Shown: positions 18,667-30,500, counted from the stretch's first letter. The stretch: DNA of 64,000 nucleotides from Candidatus Gastranaerophilales bacterium (GCA_944326475.1 CALVEC010000013.1:1-64000); one strand, 5' to 3'. The notes: generated from the sequence alone by a model not told the origin. Numbers and translations: made by a program.

Positions 18667-21459
18667 TTACTTATTCTTACCGCAGCAGTGCTTGTATTTT
18701 TTTCCGCTGCCGCAGGGACACGGGTCATTTCTTCCGACTTTTTCATCAGCCTGGATAAAGCTTTCGTCTTCTTCTGCCGGCTGAAATGATTTTGCCGCTT
18801 TGGAAAGTGCCGTGTCTATTTCATTTTCATCCCTGCGTTCAACAATCTGTACGCCAAAGCGGGTTCTGAACAGATATTTAACGGTTTCTGACTGGATTTC
18901 AAAAATCATGTTGTTGAACAGGTCATAGGCTTCTTTCTTGTATTCAATAAGCGGGTCTTTCTGTCCGTATGCTCTTAAACCGATACCGTCTCTGAGCATA
19001 TCAATGTTGTGTAAGTGGTCAATCCATTTATTGTCCACAACCCTTAACAGAATATCTTTTTCAATATTTCTCATAACATTGTGTGCAGCAAACGGTTCTT
19101 CTTTCAGGTAATTTTCATCGTACTGAGAAGCTATACTGTTATAAAAATCAATAGTTTTTTCTTCATGGTCTCTGTATGCCTGTATAGCTTCATCTTTGAG
19201 CTTGTTGTACATGCTGTCATATCCGAGTCCCTGAATATTTTTTACTTCAAGATATCCAAGCTGCGGAATAAGCGAATGCAGCTCTTTTATCAATCCCTGC
19301 ATATCTTCGTAGATGTATTCCTGCGGATTCATACCCGGAGAAATGTAGCTTTTTATGAGTCTGTCAATTTCTCTTTCTATCATATATAAAATATCAGGAT
19401 AAATATTCTCGCCTTTTAAAACTCTGCGTCTCTGATTGTAGAGTTTTTCACGCTGGATATTCATAACATCATCGTATTCAAGTACGCTTTTTCTTATATC
19501 AAAGTGGTATGTTTCAACTTTTCTCTGTGCTGCTTGAATCTGACGTGTAATAAGAGGAGACTCTATTCTCATGTCTTCTTCGGTGTTCAACGTATCCATA
19601 AGACTTATAATTTTTTGACCGCCGAATATTCTCATCAAATCGTCTTCCAGAGAAAGGAAGAATCTCGTGGAACCGGGGTCGCCCTGTCTTGCCGCACGAC
19701 CTCTGAGCTGGTTGTCTATACGTCTGGATTCGTGTCTTTCTGTTCCGATTACATGGAGACCGCCTGATTCTACGACTTTTTGGTGTTCTTTTTCAGTAAC
19801 CGCTCTGGCAGCTTCAAGCACCGTGTTTTTCTTTTCTTCATAATCCGGTGTATTTTCAGGCGTTATATTATTTTTTTCAAGTTCTTCTTTTGCGAGATAC
19901 TCAGGGTTGCCGCCCAGAAGAATGTCTGTGCCTCGTCCCGCCATGTTTGTTGCTATTGTAACAGCGCCTGAACGACCTGCCTGTGCAATAATATAAGCTT
20001 CTTTTTCATGGTGTTTTGCGTTTAAGACATTGTGTTTTATACCCCGCTTAGTCAGAAGGGAGGAGATATATTCCGATTTGTCTATGCTAATCGTGCCGAC
20101 AAGCACCGGTCTTCCTTTTTCGTGCATTTCTATAATTTCATTAACAACCGCAAGATATTTCTGTTTTTGCGATTTGTAAATGACATCGGGCAAGTCTATT
20201 CTTATATCCTTTTTGTTTGTCGGAATAGTTGTAACTTCGAGATTGTAAATCTTGCCAAACTCGGCTTCTTCCGTCATAGCAGTACCGGTCATGCCTGATA
20301 ATTTAGGATAAAGACGGAACAGATTCTGGAAGGTTATGCTTGCAAGCGTCTGGGTTTCATCCTGAATTTTTACGTTTTCTTTAGCTTCAACAGCCTGATG
20401 AAGTCCGTCAGACCAGCGTCTGCCCTCCATTAACCTCCCCGTAAATTCATCTACAATAACAACTTCACCGTCTTTTACAACATAATCCGTATCTCTGTGG
20501 TACAGCTCTTTTGCTTTCAGTGCTTGCAAAAGATGGTGTGCATACTGGTTTTCAACATCAAAAAGGTCTTCAATGCCGAGTAGTTCCTCGGCTTTGTCTA
20601 TACCTTCTTCTGTTAAAATAACATTTTTATTTTTTTCGTCGACCTCATAGTGTTTAATTTTTTCCATTTTTGGCGCAACCTGAGCCATTATTCTGTACAG
20701 CTCCGCCGACTGTTCAAGACGTCCGCTTATGATAAGCGGTGTTCTGGCTTCGTCAATCAAAATACTGTCTACTTCATCGATAATAGCGTAGTTATAAGGT
20801 CTTTGAACTAACTGTTCAACGCTTCCCGCCATATTATCCCTGAGATAATCAAACCCGAACTCATTGTTCGTACCGTATGTAATATCGCAGGCATAGGCTG
20901 CTTTTTTACGTTCAAATTCATACTCATCTCTGGAATTTGAGAGAATAACGCCGACTGTTAAGCCTAAAAATCTGAAGATTTTGCCCATCCACTCGCTGTC
21001 GCGTTTAGCCAGATAGTCATTTACGGTGATAATGTGAACACCTTTTCCGGTTAAGGCGTTGAGATATGCGGGAAGTGTGGCGACCAGCGTTTTACCTTCA
21101 CCGGTTCTCATCTCAGCAATGTGACCGTTATGCAAAAAATATCCGCCAATAAGCTGCACATCAAAATGACGCATATTTAAGACTCTTTTGCCGGCTTCTC
21201 TGACCACTGCAAATGCCTCGGGTAAGATTTTATCCAAAGCAGCTTTTTCAAGCGCTCTGTCTTTTTTAAAATCAGAAGAAAATTCTCTGTTGTTTAATAT
21301 TTCTTTAAATTCGACAGTCTTTGCACGAAGCTCATCGTCAGTGAGAGCAGCCATCTCCGGCTCTAATGCGTTTATATGGTCAACAATAGGTTTTACCTTG
21401 TTAACCTTTTTTTCATTAGGATTGCCCAAAAGTGACAGTAACATATCAGTAATATTCAT
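18667..21459 (-). CDS. secA: Preprotein translocase ATPase SecA
   Basis: Motor that drives Sec-dependent export through SecYEG. The 930 residues include Walker A in [17 protein letters not shown], the [19 protein letters not shown] block with Walker B, the preprotein-binding domain, motif [36 protein letters not shown], the helical scaffold/wing, and the C-terminal zinc-binding SEC-C motif ([18 protein letters not shown]). TTGAGGAATTATA precedes the ATG. It is a single transcription unit bounded by terminators on both sides. Confidence 0.98.
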   Translation of the reverse strand: MNITDMLLSLLGNPNEKKVNKVKPIVDHINALEPEMAALTDDELRAKTVEFKEILNNREFSSDFKKDRALEKAALDKILPEAFAVVREAGKRVLNMRHFDVQLIGGYFLHNGHIAEMRTGEGKTLVATLPAYLNALTGKGVHIITVNDYLAKRDSEWMGKIFRFLGLTVGVILSNSRDEYEFERKKAAYACDITYGTNNEFGFDYLRDNMAGSVEQLVQRPYNYAIIDEVDSILIDEARTPLIISGRLEQSAELYRIMAQVAPKMEKIKHYEVDEKNKNVILTEEGIDKAEELLGIEDLFDVENQYAHHLLQALKAKELYHRDTDYVVKDGEVVIVDEFTGRLMEGRRWSDGLHQAVEAKENVKIQDETQTLASITFQNLFRLYPKLSGMTGTAMTEEAEFGKIYNLEVTTIPTNKKDIRIDLPDVIYKSQKQKYLAVVNEIIEMHEKGRPVLVGTISIDKSEYISSLLTKRGIKHNVLNAKHHEKEAYIIAQAGRSGAVTIATNMAGRGTDILLGGNPEYLAKEELEKNNITPENTPDYEEKKNTVLEAARAVTEKEHQKVVESGGLHVIGTERHESRRIDNQLRGRAARQGDPGSTRFFLSLEDDLMRIFGGQKIISLMDTLNTEEDMRIESPLITRQIQAAQRKVETYHFDIRKSVLEYDDVMNIQREKLYNQRRRVLKGENIYPDILYMIEREIDRLIKSYISPGMNPQEYIYEDMQGLIKELHSLIPQLGYLEVKNIQGLGYDSMYNKLKDEAIQAYRDHEEKTIDFYNSIASQYDENYLKEEPFAAHNVMRNIEKDILLRVVDNKWIDHLHNIDMLRDGIGLRAYGQKDPLIEYKKEAYDLFNNMIFEIQSETVKYLFRTRFGVQIVERRDENEIDTALSKAAKSFQPAEEDESFIQADEKVGRNDPCPCGSGKKYKHCCGKNK

Positions 21460-21540
21460 TATAATTCCTCAAGTCTAAAGTGATTATTCAAATATGATTT
21501 TACCACGCACATAATAAAAAAGGAAATTAAACGTATGTAC

Positions 21541-21583
21541 AAAAAAAGAACGCCGGAATTTTTTATTATCCGTACGTTCTTTT
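21541..21583 (-). terminator. Rho-independent terminator after the S41 protease gene
   Basis: Stem AAAAGAACG/CGTTCTTTT with an inner CCGGA/TCCG segment. Read on the minus strand it ends in a run of T. Confidence 0.75.
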
Positions 21584-21605
21584 ATAAATCCTCAACTCTT
21601 TTAAA

Positions 21606-22820
21606 TTATTTTTTTGCTGTTTTTGTTTCGTTTTGAACCATCTGCAAAAGCAGCTCGTTTGCTTTTTTCAGTTGTACATCGTCTTTATTTTTTATATTTT
21701 CTTCGGTAAGTTCAACTGTAACATCCGGAGCAATACCTTTTTTATTAATATCTGTGCCGTTAGGTGTTAAATATTTTTGGATGGTGATATTTGCACCGCT
21801 GCCGCCGAGAAGTTTGTTAACTTCCTGCACAAGCCCTTTTCCGAAAGAATTTTCACCCACAATCAATGCGCGTTTATTATCCTTCATTGCACCTGCAAAA
21901 ATCTCGCTCGCAGAGGCGCTTCCTTTGTTTATCAGAATAACTACGGGTTTGTCTGTAATATAGTTTCTTGTAGCTTTTGTAGTTTCCTTGTAACCGTCTC
22001 TGTCTACGGTACTTACAATGATTCCGCCGTTAAGAAACATATCAGAGATTATAATTGCATTGCTGAGCAGCCCGCCGGGATTTGACCTGAGGTCTATAAT
22101 ATAGCCTTTTTTGTCTTCATATTGTTTTATTGCTGCTTCAAACTCGCCTGCCGCATTCTTGCTGATGAAAGAACTGAGTCTTATGTAGCCTAAGCTGTCA
22201 TCAACTTTTGCCATTGTCGGCGGTTTTGTGGAAACAGATTTTAACTCAATTTCTGCACGCTGGATTTTGTAGAGCTTGTTTTCCTGATTTTTTCTTTTGA
22301 TTAACAGCGTGACATAGGTGCCTTCTTCACCTCTAATCTGGTCTGCAGCCTTGTCTATTGTGATACCTTTTGTTGATTTTCCGTCAATTTCAAGTATCTC
22401 ATCTTCCGACTGCAAACCGGCTTTTTCTCCGGGAGTGTCTTCAATCGGAGCTATAATTATAAGTTTGCCTTCTCTGAGTCCGATTTGAACACCGATACCC
22501 TTTAAAGAACCTTTTATAGAGCTTGTTTCTTCCTCAAAATCTTTAGGATTAAGAAATTTTGTGTAAGGGTCATTCAGGCTTGTGAGCATGGTTTCAATTG
22601 CGACATAAGCATCTTCATCTGTTTTGATAACCTTGTCATACTTGTTTTTCCATCGTTTCCAATCCTGTTCATTATTTGTATGGTCAACATATTTTGTGTT
22701 AACAAGTTTCCAGACCTGGTCATATAGCTGTTGCGGGCTGTATGCAAACACCGTATTCGAGATGAATGCCGCTATAGCTATACTCAAAACCGGAAGCCAT
22801 ATAAATCCGTATCTTTTCAT
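21606..22820 (-). CDS. ctpA: S41 carboxy-terminal processing protease
   Basis: Exported serine protease of the Ctp/Tsp family, which trims the C-termini of periplasmic proteins and often controls wall hydrolases. The signal peptide is MKRYGFIWLPVLSIAIAAFI with a likely cut after VFA. A PDZ domain covers about 85-180 (GIGVQIGLREGKLIIIAPIE). The catalytic Ser is in KGSASASEIFAG (about 302) and the Lys in NSFGKGLVQ (about 326). I chose the ATG at 22820 because GAGAG is well spaced; the ATG at 22838 has GAGGG too close and would add charged residues before the signal. The gene lies 107 bp from recJ. Confidence 0.92.
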   Translation of the reverse strand: MKRYGFIWLPVLSIAIAAFISNTVFAYSPQQLYDQVWKLVNTKYVDHTNNEQDWKRWKNKYDKVIKTDEDAYVAIETMLTSLNDPYTKFLNPKDFEEETSSIKGSLKGIGVQIGLREGKLIIIAPIEDTPGEKAGLQSEDEILEIDGKSTKGITIDKAADQIRGEEGTYVTLLIKRKNQENKLYKIQRAEIELKSVSTKPPTMAKVDDSLGYIRLSSFISKNAAGEFEAAIKQYEDKKGYIIDLRSNPGGLLSNAIIISDMFLNGGIIVSTVDRDGYKETTKATRNYITDKPVVILINKGSASASEIFAGAMKDNKRALIVGENSFGKGLVQEVNKLLGGSGANITIQKYLTPNGTDINKKGIAPDVTVELTEENIKNKDDVQLKKANELLLQMVQNETKTAKK

Positions 22821-22926
22821 TTTTTCTCTCAAAATCATACCCTCATTTATTTACTTAAAAACATAATATCATAAAGCTGTGAAATTACGTATTTTTTATG
22901 ACGCATAGTAAGAAAAAATGTTTCTT

Positions 22927-25320
22927 TTATATTTCTTTTTGTAAAGTTCTTTGTGCAGTTGGGCAAAAGATATCATCGAGGTTTTCGACACATAATCTTT
23001 GTCTGTAGGCATAAATTTTTTCCAGTTCTGTTTCAAGTTCGTCATAAAACTCACTCTCCTTTATCCTGTGCATTTCAACAGGGTCCGCAAATTCTATCTT
23101 CAATAAATCTCTACTTTGTTCTTCAGCTTTAATCATGTTCAACCCGAGAAACGTATCTACTCCGAGTCTTACCAGGTCGTCACTGAGAGCTGTCGCCGCA
23201 TTCAGGTCTGCAAAATTCAATTCACCGTTTTTATTGTTGACTACGTATTTCAGCATTCCTAATAAGGTTCTGACAACTTCTTCCACGGTATTTTTTTTGT
23301 TTTCATAATGCATAAAATGCAACACTTTTGCACCGGTTTTCTTTATCAGACTGCGCATTAATTCAGCACTGGGCGGGTAATCAAAAAACATAATTTGTGT
23401 ACATTGTGTTATGGTTTTTCTTGATTGAATTTTTTCAAAAATTGGGCTATACGGTTTTAATAACTCTTTTATTTCCCTATTTTCCGCAAATATGAACGTT
23501 GAGAGTTTTGTCGTGTCAAGATATGAACAAATTTGCGGAAAAATATTTGTTTTTTTTCTGTGGTCGTAAATTTTCAAAGTATTTGTTTTATTCAGGTTCA
23601 AATAATCCGATTTTATATCCTGAATATCAAGCTGTACAGTTGTTACACCATTGAAAACATTAATTTTAGGGTAAAAAATTGCGTCAAATTCTTTGTTCAC
23701 GGGAATGCCTAAATCGCTATGGTTCCAGTAAACGCATTCAAACGGCTTTTTGGCAGAATTTTCGCAAAATATTTTTAAATGGTTTCCGTTTGCGCCTATT
23801 GTTCTAAATTGGGTAAGTACAAGATTTTTCATTGCAAATACCGGGTTCGGATTTTTTGCGCCAAACGGCTCAAGACGCTGAATTGACTTAACCAAATCCA
23901 GGTTTATATCATCAAGCTCAAGGTCTACATCGATTGTATACTTCGGCTTTTCTCCGTCCAACATTACATCAATAGTATGATTCAGAGCTTTTTTTACGGA
24001 TTCAAAACTGTGTTTTGCAGGGTCAAAAGCCAATCCGGCAGCCTGCGAATGCCCGCCGAAACCTTCAAACAATTCAGCATTTTGAGCTAACACTTCGTGA
24101 AGGTGCACATCTGATACACTTCTTGCCGAACATCTTATAAAACCTGTATTTTCGTCTTTCATCATAAGAAAAACGGGTTTGCACAGTTCTTCGACCAGTT
24201 TTGCCGCAACAATTCCGATTATACCTACATGCCAGTCTTCTTTGTATAAAATAACTGCCGGGTCATCAGAAACAGCACCGGGCATATTAATTGCTTCCGC
24301 AAATATATTGTCGGATAGCTCCTGTCTTATTTTGTTATAATTGTTCAGTGCAGTGCAGCAAAGTTCTATTTCCGTTTTATCTTCTGAGATTAATAATTTT
24401 ATTGCCTCATCAACAGTTGCAAGACGTCCTGCTGCATTGATTCTCGGTGCAACTCCAAAAGCAATTGTTTCTGAATTTATGCCGTTTTCCATGCTGTAAC
24501 CCGCAGTCTCTAAAAGCCTTTTCAGCCCGTAATGAGCACCTTTAGAGATAAGATTAAGTCCGAGAACAACAAGTGTTCTGTTTTCCATAAGCAAAGGCAC
24601 GACGTCGGCTATTGTCCCGACCGCAACAAAAGGCAGCAATTCATCCACAAAATCTCTTTTTTCATAAGAATCGAGCAGAGCACAGGCAAGCTTGAACGCA
24701 ACTCCGACTCCCGCAAGCATATTCAGACTTTCAATTTCTTCAGCGCTCAAATCTTTATCCAGTGCATTCATAGCTTTCGGATTTATAATTGCAAAAGCTG
24801 CAGGAAGTTCAGAAGGTGCCTCATGGTGGTCTGTTATAATAACATCGACCTTGAAACCATTGGCAAAATTTACCTGCGAAACATTAGATATACCGCAATC
24901 AACAGTTATTATAAGCTTTGCTTTTTCTTTTGAAATTAATTTAACAAGGGCTTTTGTATTCATTCCGTGATTTTCGTATTCACGGGTCGGAATGTAATAA
25001 TTTACATCAGCACCAAGATACTTCAATGTTTTGTACAAAAGCGAAGCGGAAGTCACTCCGTCTGCATCAAAATCGCCGTATACAATTATTTTCTCGCCTG
25101 TTGCAACAGCCGTACGAATACGATTCACAGCTTTTTCCATATCGGAAAAAGCAAAAGGCGACGATATGGGTGTTTCCAGAGGGTTTAGAAAATCCTTAAT
25201 TTTTTTGACAGTATCTAAACCTCTTTGCATAAAGAGGTTTTCCAGCAATTCATCTCCAACAAAATCAGAGATTTCTTTCGGGATTTGCAATTTTTCTTTG
25301 ATTTTCCAAACTTTTTGCAT
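22927..25320 (-). CDS. recJ: Single-stranded-DNA exonuclease RecJ
   Basis: 5'-to-3' ssDNA exonuclease for recombination and mismatch repair. The DHH phosphoesterase motifs are DFDADGVTSASLLYKTL, TVDCGISNV, ITDHHEAP and NMLAGVGVAFKLACALL. The DHHA1 domain has GFGGHSQAAGLAFDP, and an OB-fold follows. At 797 residues it carries a C-terminal extension of about 200 residues beyond the E. coli core, as in many Gram-positive and cyanobacterial forms. The start ATG 25320 has only a weak ribosome site. Confidence 0.94.
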   Translation of the reverse strand: MQKVWKIKEKLQIPKEISDFVGDELLENLFMQRGLDTVKKIKDFLNPLETPISSPFAFSDMEKAVNRIRTAVATGEKIIVYGDFDADGVTSASLLYKTLKYLGADVNYYIPTREYENHGMNTKALVKLISKEKAKLIITVDCGISNVSQVNFANGFKVDVIITDHHEAPSELPAAFAIINPKAMNALDKDLSAEEIESLNMLAGVGVAFKLACALLDSYEKRDFVDELLPFVAVGTIADVVPLLMENRTLVVLGLNLISKGAHYGLKRLLETAGYSMENGINSETIAFGVAPRINAAGRLATVDEAIKLLISEDKTEIELCCTALNNYNKIRQELSDNIFAEAINMPGAVSDDPAVILYKEDWHVGIIGIVAAKLVEELCKPVFLMMKDENTGFIRCSARSVSDVHLHEVLAQNAELFEGFGGHSQAAGLAFDPAKHSFESVKKALNHTIDVMLDGEKPKYTIDVDLELDDINLDLVKSIQRLEPFGAKNPNPVFAMKNLVLTQFRTIGANGNHLKIFCENSAKKPFECVYWNHSDLGIPVNKEFDAIFYPKINVFNGVTTVQLDIQDIKSDYLNLNKTNTLKIYDHRKKTNIFPQICSYLDTTKLSTFIFAENREIKELLKPYSPIFEKIQSRKTITQCTQIMFFDYPPSAELMRSLIKKTGAKVLHFMHYENKKNTVEEVVRTLLGMLKYVVNNKNGELNFADLNAATALSDDLVRLGVDTFLGLNMIKAEEQSRDLLKIEFADPVEMHRIKESEFYDELETELEKIYAYRQRLCVENLDDIFCPTAQRTLQKEI

Positions 25321-25437
25321 ATTTTTCTATGGCGTCACTTCCATAAACTGTCAGACTCAGCGCTATTTACTGTCACACAAATATAATTAAATATCACATT
25401 TGTTCAAAACAGGCAAAATCACGCTCAGTTCTGTTTC

Positions 25438-25818
25438 TTAGTTTTCATCGTCGTCTTTTTCGTCTGCGTCTTCTTTAATTTTATCGACAACGATTTTTGC
25501 CATTTCTTTGGCGACTGATTTTTGTACTACAACAGGACTGTTTTCCAGCATGTTGATAGCTGTACGTACTGTTGCATCAATATCATACCATCTGCCGCTG
25601 CCTCTTTCCACATTTCCGTCTTCAACGGCAGCAATGATATCTTCAACTCCGGAATAGGCATGTTCCGAGATATTGTGTTCAATAATTATTTTTATAAGGT
25701 TCAAGGCTATTTTTATCTGGGTTTCGTCGTCTGAATCTTCAAGAGTTTTCATTGAACGTGAAAGGATTGGATCTTTGTCGTACCAACGTCTGTAGTTCTG
25801 GCTGTATTCTTCTTTCAT
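25438..25818 (-). CDS. Small acidic two-repeat protein of unknown function
   Basis: No family recognised. The 126 residues contain two copies of a unit of about 45 residues: RWYDKDPILSRSMKTLE in the first and RWYDIDATVRTAINMLE in the second, each followed by a helical LNLIKIII / AKEMAKIVV segment. The C-terminus is a run of Asp/Glu/Lys. A strong GGAGGG site sits before the ATG. It lies 25 bp downstream of fixX and probably shares its transcript, so a link to the electron-transfer proteins is possible but not shown. Confidence 0.8.
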   Translation of the reverse strand: MKEEYSQNYRRWYDKDPILSRSMKTLEDSDDETQIKIALNLIKIIIEHNISEHAYSGVEDIIAAVEDGNVERGSGRWYDIDATVRTAINMLENSPVVVQKSVAKEMAKIVVDKIKEDADEKDDDEN

Positions 25819-25843
25819 TTTGCCCTCCGGATTTTATCTACTT

Positions 25844-26134
25844 CTAACTATTTTTATACACAACACCTTTGCCGCTTCTGGGGTATTTCCAGTTTATGTG
25901 TCTGCAAGCTATTCTGCAGGCACCGCATTCCAGACATTTTTCATAACTGACTGTCATTTTCTTTTCCGTTTCATTGTAGTTATAAACATTTGCCGGACAT
26001 ATTATTGTACAAATCTTTTCGACACATTGCAAGCATTTTGATTCATCCGGCACCAGGTGGTTCTCTGAATCGGTTTTGTATTTTAATTTATATAGTTTGT
26101 CATCTAAATTTTCAGATACTTTTTTGTCTGTCAT
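25844..26134 (-). CDS. fixX: FixX-type ferredoxin
   Basis: Ferredoxin partner of FixC, carrying electrons to or from the flavoprotein-quinone oxidoreductase. The 96 residues show two cysteine clusters: CLQCVEKICTIICP and CLECGACRIACRH. Their spacing matches FixX. The C-terminal WKYPRSGKGVVYK is also family-typical. Its ATG overlaps the fixC stop as ATGA, so translation is coupled. Confidence 0.9.
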   Translation of the reverse strand: MTDKKVSENLDDKLYKLKYKTDSENHLVPDESKCLQCVEKICTIICPANVYNYNETEKKMTVSYEKCLECGACRIACRHINWKYPRSGKGVVYKNS

Positions 26135-27432
26135 TTTAACACCCCGAATACCAATTTTATTGCACTTATGCCGTCTTTAAACAATTCTGCAAGACTTCTT
26201 TTCCTAAAGAAATCTTTTGTAAATTTAACGAATTTGCCGCGCTTTTCAATACCATCAGCAGTGGTAAATATATCGAAAAATTCACACACTTTCTGCGGGT
26301 AATATCCAAGAAACGATGAAGTTCTTGTTGAAAGAATATCAACAACACTTCTGTATGTTTTTAAATCTTTCAGAATAAAGCTGTTTTCCAATTTTTTTCT
26401 GTAAAGGCATAACATATTCACCGAAAAATCATTTTTTTCAAAAGCCTCAAGTGCAGTTTCTCCGGCAAATTTTCCGCTAATCATTGCCATATTTGTTCCT
26501 TCAAAATGGGCGTTATTAACAAGCATTGCGGCATCACCAACAACCATTGCGCCGTCTGTGTAGAGCTTTGGCATTGCGTTATACCCGCCTTCGGGAATCA
26601 GATGGGCTGAATATTCAAGCAGCTCTCCGCCTTCTGTTAAAGCAGCAACGGAAGGATGGGATTTGAGTTTAGCCAAAAGTTCATAAGGTTTTATTTTTTG
26701 AACTTTCAGGTCTTCAAGACATGCTCCAATACCGACTGCAACAGAATTTTTGTTTGTATAAATAAACCCTAAAGCCAGCATGCCCGATAAAGGTCCTCCG
26801 ACAAGTTCATAGGCGGCGCCTTCTTTGCTGTTTAGTCCGAAGCGCTGATTTATAACTTCTTCAGGAAGTTTTATAACTTCTTTAACTCCGAGAGCGGTTT
26901 GTTTGGGTTTTATTTCATCTCGCAATCCGATTTGCTGTGCAAGGAGTGAATTTACACCATCTGCTATAATAACAATATCTGCAAAATATTCTTCCAAATC
27001 AGTTTTTATACCGACGACTTTGCCCTGTTCTACTATAAGTTTGTTAACAAGTGTGTCAGGCACAAAATAAACGCCATCCTTAACAGCCTGCTCAACACAC
27101 CACCTGTCCCATTTTGCACGTATTGCAACAAAAGAATTTTGCATTTCTTTGTGGTTTTTATAAGTAATTGTTGTACTCTGCTCATCATCTAACAGCATAT
27201 AACTGTGAGATGTAACAAATCTTTCAACAGGTGCTGATTCTAAAAAATCAGGGAAAAGTTCTTTTACCGCGTGTTCATAGATAACACCGCCATACATATT
27301 TTTTGCACCGGCAAAATTTCCGCGTTCAACAAGTATAACTTTTTTCCCGCCTCTTGCGATTGTAACGGCAGCGCTTACTCCTGCGGGTCCGGCTCCTACA
27401 ACTATAACGTCCGTCTTGTTTTCACTGACCAT
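26131..27432 (-). CDS. fixC: FixC-type FAD oxidoreductase (ETF-quinone oxidoreductase family)
   Basis: FAD-binding membrane-associated oxidoreductase of the FixC/ETF-QO family. Visible features are the dinucleotide loop VVGAGPAGVSAAVTIARGG, the NMYGGVIYEHA segment, the FAD contact region GAMVVGDAAMLVNNAHFEG, and TNMAMISGKFAGETALEAF. The 433-residue length is typical. In FixABCX complexes it works with the flavoproteins FixA and FixB, which bifurcate electrons from NADH to quinone and ferredoxin. Those two genes are not in this window. A promoter lies just upstream and fixX follows with a 4-bp overlap. Confidence 0.9.
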   Translation of the reverse strand: MVSENKTDVIVVGAGPAGVSAAVTIARGGKKVILVERGNFAGAKNMYGGVIYEHAVKELFPDFLESAPVERFVTSHSYMLLDDEQSTTITYKNHKEMQNSFVAIRAKWDRWCVEQAVKDGVYFVPDTLVNKLIVEQGKVVGIKTDLEEYFADIVIIADGVNSLLAQQIGLRDEIKPKQTALGVKEVIKLPEEVINQRFGLNSKEGAAYELVGGPLSGMLALGFIYTNKNSVAVGIGACLEDLKVQKIKPYELLAKLKSHPSVAALTEGGELLEYSAHLIPEGGYNAMPKLYTDGAMVVGDAAMLVNNAHFEGTNMAMISGKFAGETALEAFEKNDFSVNMLCLYRKKLENSFILKDLKTYRSVVDILSTRTSSFLGYYPQKVCEFFDIFTTADGIEKRGKFVKFTKDFFRKRSLAELFKDGISAIKLVFGVLK

Positions 27433-27465
27433 TGGTTTTTCTCTGATTGTCTTCTCTCAAAATAG

Positions 27466-27495
27466 ATTATACTATTAATCTTCCTTTTTCTGCAA
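27466..27495 (-). promoter_or_regulatory. Promoter of fixC-fixX
   Basis: On the minus strand TTGCAG (27490-27495), an 18-bp spacer and TATAAT (27466-27471), about 35 bp before the fixC start. Confidence 0.55.
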
Positions 27496-27569
27496 TAAAC
27501 AAATGAACTAATATCACATAGAAAAAACAATTTAAAAAGGTCAAAAATGTTGGTACTCTCTCGACTTGT

Positions 27570-30500
27570 CTAGGCATCGAGAGAATTTATTGCAACGGCA
27601 ATTTTTCCTGCATAATTGTTTTTTACGGCATAGGTGAACTCGTTTGTCGAATCAACCCAAAAATTTGATCCGCACAGTATTTTTAAATCTTCATTTTGTT
27701 CGGTCTTCATTTTGATAACAAGAGGGTCAGTGCCTTTATATCTTGTTACCATGTCTTTTAGTGCAACAATTTCCTCAAACGGCAGTTCTCCGTTTAGGGA
27801 AAGTGTAACAATATTGCTGTTTTCAACCGGTTTTACAGTGTCTACAATTATACTGAGCTGATTTTCGTCTCGTTTTTGCAATTTACCGGAAATAATAACC
27901 TTTTTCTCAGATTCCAAAAATGTATTATATTCAACAAGCGTTTTGTGAAAAGCAACGAACTCCATTTTTCCTGTCAAATCTTCAATAACTCCGGCTTTTA
28001 AAAATTTTGTCGGGTCTTTTTTTGTCGGAATCTGGCGTACCTGGCTCAAAAGACCGCAGATTGTAACCATTTTTTCATCCGGCAATTCTGAGAGTTCCGC
28101 GATATTATGCGTTGTCAAAAACGGCAGCTTGTCTACAATACTCGACAAGGGATGGCTGGTAACGTAAAAACCGAGATACTCTTTTTCAAACGCCTGTATC
28201 TGTCTGTCCTCAAATTCTTCATCACTTCCTGTCAGCGTATATGAATCCAGCTCAACACCGCTGCTTGTGGTCATTCCGGCAAAAAGGCTTGCCTGTCCAA
28301 GCATTTTTGCTTCATTCCGGCGTTTTGCCGCCGCCATTAATGATTCAAGGTTTTCGATAAGCTGCTTACGGCTTTTTTCTATGTTTGAGAAGGCTCCTGA
28401 TTTGATTAAACTCTCGAGTGTTCTCGTATTCAGGGATTTTGCGTCGATTCTTGTACAAAAATCGTACAATGACTTAAATTCTCCGTCTTGCGTTTCTCTT
28501 TCTTTTTCAATCTGTTCAATAACACCTTCACCGACATTCTTAATAGAAGCGAGTCCAAAGCGAATATTGTTTCCGTCAGGAGTAAATCTGGCATTAGATT
28601 TATTTATGTCGGGCGCAAGAACTTTTATACCCATTTTTTGGCATTCTGCAATGTATAACTGCGTTTTTTCCTGGTCGCTTGAGACACTGGACAAAAGTGC
28701 CGACATATATTCAACCGGATAATGTGCTTTTAAATATGCAGTCTGATATGCAACAAAAGCATATGCAGCAGAATGGCTTCGGTTAAAACAGTATGAAGCA
28801 AATTTTTCAATCTGTTCAAAAAGTTCGGTTGCTCCCTTTTCTGTCATACCATGCGCGGCAGAACGTTCAATAAACAGCCCCTTTTGTTCCGCCATTTTTT
28901 CAATCTGTTTTTTACCCATCATACGGCGCACATTGTCTGCCTGACCGAGCGAATAATCAGCAAGGGTCTGGAAAATTTGCATGATTTGTTCCTGATAAAC
29001 AATGGTTCCGTATGTATCTTTCAAAATCGGTTCAAGCAGCGGGTGTGCATACTCAATTTTCTGTCTGCCGTGTTTTCGTTCGACAAAGTCCTGAACCATC
29101 CCTGAACCCAGAGGACCCGGTCTAAATAGAGCAACAAGAGCGCCTAAATCTTCAAATACAGATGGTTTTAAGTCTTTTACAAGCTTTTTCATACCTGAAG
29201 ATTCAAGCTGGAATACACCGTCTGTGTCGCCTTTTTGTAAAAGTTCAAAGGTTAGTTTGTCGTCCAGCGGAATTTTATTAATTTCAAGCCACTCTCCTGT
29301 GCGTTTTTCAATCATTTTTAACGCATTATGAATGATGGTTAAGTTTCTTAATCCCAAAAAGTCCATCTTTAACAGACCGATGTGTTCATCCTCAATCATC
29401 GTGTATTCTGTTACGATAATTCCTTCTTTTGAAGGTTCTACAGGAACAACATCCGACAACGGCATTTTTGAAATAATAACACCCGCTGCGTGCATACCGG
29501 TATTGTTTTTTAAACCCTCGATAGACTTTGCCATATCAACAAGTTTTTTCACGGTCGGGTTTTCGTCATAAAGCTTTTTAAGCTCCATACCGTCTTTCAA
29601 TGCATCGTCAATTTTTATTTTCGGCTCTGCAGGTATAAGCTGCGCCCATTTATTACTGTCCGCAAACGGTATATCATAAACCCTTGCTACAGCTTTCATT
29701 GCGTTACGTGCTGCCAGGGTGCCGAACGTGACAATCTGGCAAACTTTGTCCGCACCATATTTTTTCGTAACGTAATCTATTACCTCACCGCGGCGTTCAA
29801 CACAAAAATCCACGTCCACATCAGGCATGCTGACACGTTCGGGGTTAAGGAATCTTTCAAACAACAGATTGTGCTTAATCGGGTCTAAGTCGGTAATCTC
29901 AAGTACGTATGAAACAAGACTTCCTGCCGCAGAACCGCGCCCCGGACCGACAGGAATATCATTCCTTTTTGCATACTGAATAAAGTCAGATACAATAAGG
30001 AAGTATTCTGCAAATCCCATTTTGTTAATTACACCAAGCTCGTACTCAAGACGTTCTTTAAGCTCCGGAGTGAGTGCACCGTATCTTTTCTTTATCCCCT
30101 TCATACACATATAGTCAAGGTAAGTTTCTGATGTGTAATTTTGGGGAATTTCAAAATACGGGATGTGATATTTGCCCATTTCTATGATAAGATGGCATTT
30201 TTCTGCAACTTCAACCGTATTTTTTATGCATTCTTCAAACATCTCGGCATCCATCCAGCGGAACGAATCTCTGAGCTGTTCGGGAGTCTTTACGTAAAAT
30301 TCGTTGTTCGGAAAACGGAATCTTTCATTGCTTTCCTTAAGGGCGTTTGTTTGTATGCACAAGAGTGTGTCGTGCCAATCCGCATCTTCCTTATGGAGGT
30401 AATGGCTGTCATTTGTAATAACCATTTTTATGCCTAATTCCCTTGCCAGTTCTATCAAACCGGGATTGGACATTTTTTGTTTTTCAAGACCGTGATCTTG

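Noticed and set aside
27556-27584. Clear terminator of dnaE
   Set aside because: CTCTCGA/TCGAGAG pairs across the stop codon, but the T run is about 14 nt away, so I did not call it.
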